A stretch of DNA of 64,000 nucleotides from Paenibacillus odorifer. GTDB taxonomy: Bacteria; Bacillota; Bacilli; Paenibacillales; Paenibacillaceae. Position numbers and translations under genes: made by a program. A model generated the notes under the pieces. The model searched no databases and was not told the DNA's origin. It saw nothing but the letters and a program-made list of their open reading frames with translations. This document shows, piece by piece, positions 59,809 to 64,000 of this stretch (within the stretch, counting starts at the first letter, position 1; every line of letters starts with the position of its first letter). The stretch lies in NCBI RefSeq assembly GCF_000758725.1, contig NZ_CP009428.1, forward strand, positions 558,001-622,000. The letters run 5' to 3'.

Positions 59809-61377
59809 ATGAAGACACAGAGAAATATGATTGATTTCTTGAATTATTATCTATCCGGCGGATCGCTTGCCCGTATTATGGGTGTAGCAGGAGAAGAGGT
59901 GGAGCGTAAGCTTGAGGGGATAGACCTAGAGGCTGCCAGAGCCTATCGTCAGACGCTTGGCGGGGTCATTACGACAAGTCAGCAGCTATTCCAACTTCCT
60001 GGATTTAGTCCAAGCTTACTGGAACAACTTACTGAAGTATTGGGCAGACTAGACTCAGGTAAGCTAAAGGTTCTGGCTCCGCAGACTACGTGGAATAATC
60101 AAGTAACACCTTACGTGAATGGTCCAGAGTGTCTAGGAATGATATTAGAGGAGATCAGAAAAGCGCAGCATTATATCCACCTGTCTGTCATGCTTTTTTT
60201 TAATGATCGTTCGGGGAATCTGGTTGCAGATGAACTGTTTTATGCTCTTAAGCGTGGCGTTAAGGTAAGGGTTATGGTCAATTACACATTGACGGCTTTG
60301 GGGTACGGAAATAATCTGGAGTACGGCCAGTTCTCCAAGATTGCTGATCAGCTTGAGAATGCAGGCGCCAAGCTGCTGAATACCTTCAATTCGTATTATA
60401 CAGCCATTGAATGGCGGGTGAAACGAAAGGCGCTGGAGCAAGAGGGAGTGCCGGAAAGTATCCTGTTTCTGCAGGATAAAGTGCAAGAGGATGTTGAGGT
60501 TACAGGACTGAATGTCATCGATCATCGGAAGTTTATGGTCATAGATGGGGTAACCTCGATTATAGGCAGTGTAAACATTGGTGACCAATATACGTATGAG
60601 ACCCCAGTTCAGGCGTCCTCTGCAATGAGTATAGACGGACATCCACAGGGGATTCCTAGTAAAGAGGCTGAGTGGCATGATGGCTGCTTCCGGATTCGCG
60701 GCGCTGCAGCGCAGCCTTTGAATGCGATGTTCTATTCTCGCTGGCTGCTACTAGGCGGAGATCATTTTGATGTGAATGATGTCTTTTATTATCCTGATGT
60801 AGATTATCATTTTGGTGAGGAAGAATGTACGCTGTTAGCAAGCTTTCCAGGTAACCCGGTTAACCTGATTCAACAATATTATCTGGATTTAATTACTTAC
60901 GCGGCTGAGGAGACGATTATCGTGAATCCTTATTTGATTGATCAGGATTTTTGGGATCGGCTTGGGCTGCTTGGTCCGGAATGCTCGTGTAATTTGAACA
61001 TTTGCAACCCGCTGGAGGTCAATGATCATCCTACAAATCGCGCGGCGGTAAGAGGCAATATGTATATGCCGTTTATTAACGGTGTTTCCTTCTATGACTA
61101 CAGTGCCACCGGTCGATTTTCCCATTGGAAAATTACCTATGATCATAGATCACAAGCCGTTTTTCATGGTTCATATAATATCAACGAAAGAAGTGCCTGC
61201 CACGATTTTGAGCTGGGAATGCTGGTAAAAGGGGAGGCCTTTGCAGAGCAGATAAAGTCTATGATCGATTATGACCTGAGTGTCTCGCGGAAGATTACCA
61301 GTAAAAGTGAGTTCTTTAAGCATCCTTGGCTACACCCTAGTACTTATCTGAATAAGGCAACCCAGAATTATACTTGA
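59809..61377 (+). CDS. phospholipase D-like protein (cardiolipin synthase related)
   Basis: A 522-residue protein with two PLD motifs: DHRKFMVIDGVTSIIGSVNIGD (canonical HxKx4D) and, near the C-terminus, HWKITYD then GSYNINERS, where only three residues separate Lys and Asp. There is no N-terminal membrane anchor as in typical cardiolipin synthases. The first 100 residues contain TTSQQLFQLPGFSPSLLEQL, resembling a helix-hairpin-helix. It may act on phospholipids or on nucleic acid; substrate uncertain. ATG 59809 follows GGGGGA. Confidence 0.8.
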   Translation: MKTQRNMIDFLNYYLSGGSLARIMGVAGEEVERKLEGIDLEAARAYRQTLGGVITTSQQLFQLPGFSPSLLEQLTEVLGRLDSGKLKVLAPQTTWNNQVTPYVNGPECLGMILEEIRKAQHYIHLSVMLFFNDRSGNLVADELFYALKRGVKVRVMVNYTLTALGYGNNLEYGQFSKIADQLENAGAKLLNTFNSYYTAIEWRVKRKALEQEGVPESILFLQDKVQEDVEVTGLNVIDHRKFMVIDGVTSIIGSVNIGDQYTYETPVQASSAMSIDGHPQGIPSKEAEWHDGCFRIRGAAAQPLNAMFYSRWLLLGGDHFDVNDVFYYPDVDYHFGEEECTLLASFPGNPVNLIQQYYLDLITYAAEETIIVNPYLIDQDFWDRLGLLGPECSCNLNICNPLEVNDHPTNRAAVRGNMYMPFINGVSFYDYSATGRFSHWKITYDHRSQAVFHGSYNINERSACHDFELGMLVKGEAFAEQIKSMIDYDLSVSRKITSKSEFFKHPWLHPSTYLNKATQNYT

Positions 61378-61439
61378 TAAATGGGGCTAATTCTCATGAT
61401 ATAATGATCGTTATAAATCATTAGGGTGGAGTATTGGCT

Positions 61440-61817
61440 ATGCAAATCAAAATTACAAAAAGTGGTTTGAAAAAGGACGAGGTATTCTTTCTCACAGAAT
61501 TTGGGGAGGGGCGGGGAATCTGGTGTGGTGCTCCTGTGAATCCAGGGGTAGAAATGGATGTGGAATTCGAGCTTTCGGAGCTGCTTATGAGGTGGGTGGA
61601 TATCCATCCTGTACCTGCAGGTGAGTTCAACATCAGGCTCGAACAGGATAGGGTTATTTTTACGGGCGTGTTGGAGAATATTGAAGAAGATGGCACAGGA
61701 TTTTTACGAATAGGTGAAGGGTTAGTGATGTTCGAGTGTCTCGGTGAACCTATGGCACTGGGTGTGTTCGTAGAATTGCAGGTCCGTGATGTGCGAATCT
61801 ATCCCTTCAGTATTTGA
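61440..61817 (+). CDS. small protein of unknown function
   Basis: A 125-residue soluble acidic protein starting MQIKITKSGLKKDEVFFL. It looks all-beta with conserved-looking Gly and Asp residues, but no family is recognised. A promoter-like ATGATATAATGAT and AGGGTGGAG lie before it. It stands alone between the PLD-like and ArsR genes. Confidence 0.6.
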   Translation: MQIKITKSGLKKDEVFFLTEFGEGRGIWCGAPVNPGVEMDVEFELSELLMRWVDIHPVPAGEFNIRLEQDRVIFTGVLENIEEDGTGFLRIGEGLVMFECLGEPMALGVFVELQVRDVRIYPFSI

Positions 61818-61891
61818 CGCTTCTTAGGGACTAAGATAACATACAAAGATAACATTAGATTCAGAAAGTTAAGCATGAGGAGTAGAAAGCT

Positions 61892-62218
61892 ATGAACACC
61901 GAAATTCAGCAATTTAAGACCGAATTCTTCAAGGCGCTGGCTCATCCGATGCGTATTCGTATTCTGGAGCTGCTCAGCGAAGGTGAGAAGAATGTGAATG
62001 AACTGCAGGCTATTCTCGGCTCGGAAGGTTCTGCTGTATCCCAGCAGCTAGCTGTTTTACGCGCCAAAAATGTAGTAACCAGTGTGAAAGAAGGCACCAC
62101 AGTCATTTATGCCTTACGTGATCCTCTGATCAAGGACCTTCTGGTTGTGGCCAAACAAATATTTGATAACCATCTCGTGAATACCATTTCATTGCTGGAA
62201 GGCATGCGCGGCGAGTGA
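61892..62218 (+). CDS. ArsR-family transcriptional regulator
   Basis: A 108-residue winged helix: FFKALAHPMRIRILELLSEG, NVNELQAILGSEGSAVSQQLAVLRAKNVV. It lacks the CxC metal motif of classic ArsR, so its signal may be redox or a small molecule. A SulP transporter gene follows 107 bases downstream, and regulation of that gene is likely. Confidence 0.88.
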   Translation: MNTEIQQFKTEFFKALAHPMRIRILELLSEGEKNVNELQAILGSEGSAVSQQLAVLRAKNVVTSVKEGTTVIYALRDPLIKDLLVVAKQIFDNHLVNTISLLEGMRGE

Positions 62219-62247
62219 AAATGGAATAGATTAACGTTATTTTGGCG

Positions 62248-62276
62248 TTGACAACAGTCGCGTCCTAGAGTAATGT
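62248..62276 (+). promoter_or_regulatory. promoter of the SulP transporter gene
   Basis: TTGACA (62248-62253) and TAATGT (62271-62276) with exactly 17 bp between them, in the gap after the ArsR gene. Confidence 0.65.
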
Positions 62277-62325
62277 TCTTCTTATATTCAAATAATCAGA
62301 TATTTAAAGAAAAGAAGGTTTGAAC

Positions 62326-64000
62326 ATGACAGGGCGGGGTCGTTATAAAGGCTACAACATGAACGCTTTTCGCAAGGATTTGATATCGGGGACAATCGTC
62401 GGAGTTATTGCCATTCCTTTAGGGATGGCATTTGCTATTGCTTCTGGTGTAAAGCCGGAATATGGCATTTATACGACAATCGTTGCCGGCATATGTATTT
62501 CATTGTTCGGGGGATCAAAATTTCAGATTGGTGGACCGACAGGTGCATTTATTCCTATCTTGTTCGCCATTGGGATGCAGTATGGTTATGAGAACCTGCT
62601 GTTAGCAGGGATGATGGCGGGGGTTATTTTAGTCCTCATGGGATTGTTAAGGCTGGGTGTACTGATTAAATTTATTCCGAAGCCGGTCACGATTGGTTTC
62701 ACAGCAGGAATAGCGGTTATTATCTTTACCGGACAGATAGCCAACTTCCTTGGGTTAAGCAATATTGAACGGCACGAGAGCTTTGTAGATAACATGAAAG
62801 AAATTGGACTTCATCTATCGACGATCAATGGATATAGTATCCTGACCGCTGCGATTTGTCTGGCCGTTGTTATCCTAGCGATTCGCTTCGCTCCGAAGGT
62901 GCCGGGCTCATTGGTCGGTCTTCTTTGTGCGACTGTCATAGCAGCGTTATTTTTTAGCGGTAAGGTGACTACGATTGGTTTGGCCTATGGGAATATCCCT
63001 AACACACTGCCAAGCTTCCGTTTTCCGACCATTACCTGGGAGCGGATTACACTGCTGATTCGTCCGGCCTTTATCATCGCGATGTTGGGTGCTATTGAAT
63101 CCTTATTGTCAGCTGTCGTAGCTGATGGGATGACGGGCAGCCGCCATAACAGCAACCGTGAACTGATTGGTCAGGGAATCGCCAATATTGCAGCTCCATT
63201 GTTTGGAGGAATTCCAGCTACAGGTGCCATTGCCAGAACCGCCACAAATATCAAAAGCGGTGCAGTTTCTCCGATCTCAGGGATCGTTCACGGGGTAGTG
63301 GTATTCCTAATTCTTTTGTTGTTTGCACCCTATGCTTCTAGTATTCCGTTGGCAGCGATGGCTCCTATCTTGATGGTAGTAGCTTGGAATATGAGTGAAC
63401 GCAAACAATTTCTTCATTTGCTTAAAATCAAAACAGGCGATTCTTTGGTATTATTCATCACCTTCTTGTTGACGATATTTGCAGATTTAACGCTGGCCGT
63501 AGAGGTGGGATTGATTCTTGCGGTGATTTTGTTTGTGAAACGGATGGGAGAGGTTCATCTGGTATCCAAAGTATTGCCTGATCCTAATTCCGTCAAGGTA
63601 GGGGCACATATGGTAACGGAGAGTCATGATTGTCCGCAGATTGGGATTTATACCGTGGAAGGGCCGCTGTTTTTTGGCGCTGCGTATAGATTTGATGACA
63701 CCATGCCCGGTTATGGCTCCGACCAGCCGAAAATTATATTAATGCGGATGGGAAAAGTGCCATTCATGGATACTACGGGCGAATCCAATCTGGCGGAGCT
63801 GGTGCGGCATTTACATGCTGTTGGAGGGAAACTGATGATCTCCGGTGTTCAGCCGCAGCCGCTTGAGCTACTTAAGAGAACCGGGCTATATGATAAAATA
63901 GGAAAAGCACAGTTTTATCACCATACCGGTGAAGCGATCAATGAAGCTCTTAGCAGTATTAATCACAACAAATGTATCGGATGCAGTCATGCGGCGTTTA
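62326..64000 (+). CDS. SulP-family anion transporter with STAS domain (3' end cut by window)
   Basis: Translation from ATG 62326 (after AAAGAAGG) stays open to the window end, giving about 558 residues. It has 10-12 hydrophobic segments with the SulP signature near the N-terminus (GTIVGVIAIPLGMAFAIASGV, GGPTGAFIPI) and GGIPATGAIARTATNIKSG. A STAS domain starts about residue 435 (VEGPLFFGAAYRFDD, FMDTTGESNLAELV). It likely moves sulfate, bicarbonate or another anion. The last visible residues include CIGCSH, and the stop codon lies outside the window. The ArsR gene upstream is the probable regulator. Confidence 0.9.
   Translation, partial: MTGRGRYKGYNMNAFRKDLISGTIVGVIAIPLGMAFAIASGVKPEYGIYTTIVAGICISLFGGSKFQIGGPTGAFIPILFAIGMQYGYENLLLAGMMAGVILVLMGLLRLGVLIKFIPKPVTIGFTAGIAVIIFTGQIANFLGLSNIERHESFVDNMKEIGLHLSTINGYSILTAAICLAVVILAIRFAPKVPGSLVGLLCATVIAALFFSGKVTTIGLAYGNIPNTLPSFRFPTITWERITLLIRPAFIIAMLGAIESLLSAVVADGMTGSRHNSNRELIGQGIANIAAPLFGGIPATGAIARTATNIKSGAVSPISGIVHGVVVFLILLLFAPYASSIPLAAMAPILMVVAWNMSERKQFLHLLKIKTGDSLVLFITFLLTIFADLTLAVEVGLILAVILFVKRMGEVHLVSKVLPDPNSVKVGAHMVTESHDCPQIGIYTVEGPLFFGAAYRFDDTMPGYGSDQPKIILMRMGKVPFMDTTGESNLAELVRHLHAVGGKLMISGVQPQPLELLKRTGLYDKIGKAQFYHHTGEAINEALSSINHNKCIGCSHAAF

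Overview
The window looks like a chromosomal segment of a spore-forming Gram-positive bacterium of the Paenibacillus type. The support is protein content: a tricistronic GerA/GerB/GerC-type germination operon, a LipL octanoyltransferase, YtxJ, a YwaC/RelP-type alarmone synthetase, a caa3 oxidase operon, and futalosine-type prenyltransferase and heptaprenyl synthase genes. Intergenic DNA is AT-rich, ribosome binding sites are strong, and several starts are TTG or GTG. I saw no rRNA, tRNA, transposase, prophage or CRISPR array. This is core and near-core DNA, punctuated by two families of structured intergenic repeats.

Layout. 1-7300: end of a class III aminotransferase, a UbiA prenyltransferase, then on the minus strand a flavin-binding lipoprotein, an NDH-2 fused to a DoxX-like membrane domain, a HepS-like protein and a HepT-like polyprenyl synthase. 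Together these resemble the quinone and electron-transfer part of a Listeria-type flavin-based extracellular electron transfer locus, with FNR/CRP-like boxes upstream. 7690-12900: CsbD, an orphan histidine kinase, an MFS transporter, an NAD(P)-binding protein, RidA and a TspO-like protein. 13300-25100: a SNF2 helicase with an unknown partner, an Asp-box beta-propeller lipoprotein, RelP, a zinc-ribbon protein, a TrmB-type regulator, Xpt, a lipid kinase and a serine hydrolase. 25250-31600: two small ORFs and the caa3 oxidase operon (ctaC, D, E, F, G and a DUF420 gene).

32450-37200: an ABC exporter operon with a YtrA-type GntR repressor and an operator on its promoter. 37570-47700: two divergent c-di-AMP (ydaO/yuaA class) riboswitches. 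One precedes an uncharacterised three-gene minus-strand operon that includes a sigma-factor-like protein. The other precedes kdpFABC plus an odd protein made of two tandem KdpD sensor modules with no kinase domain. This divergent c-di-AMP module is the best candidate for an undescribed system. 47800-55100: YtxJ/glutaredoxin, an SDR, a ThuA-like protein, a MerR-thioredoxin pair and the germination operon. 55100-64000: a CHAD protein, LipL, an MtnU-like amidohydrolase, a MarR-nitroreductase-monooxygenase unit, a phospholipase D-like protein, an ArsR regulator and a SulP transporter cut by the window end.

Two repeat families stand out. Each has a four-box, mirror-symmetric plan with fixed spacing: TTAGGGA palindromes with centres 51/62/51 bp apart (two copies of exactly 185 bp), and GGAC/GTCC boxes 50/71/50 bp apart (two copies of exactly 175 bp between outer boxes, plus a half copy). 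All family assignments come from reading the sequence; no database search was run.
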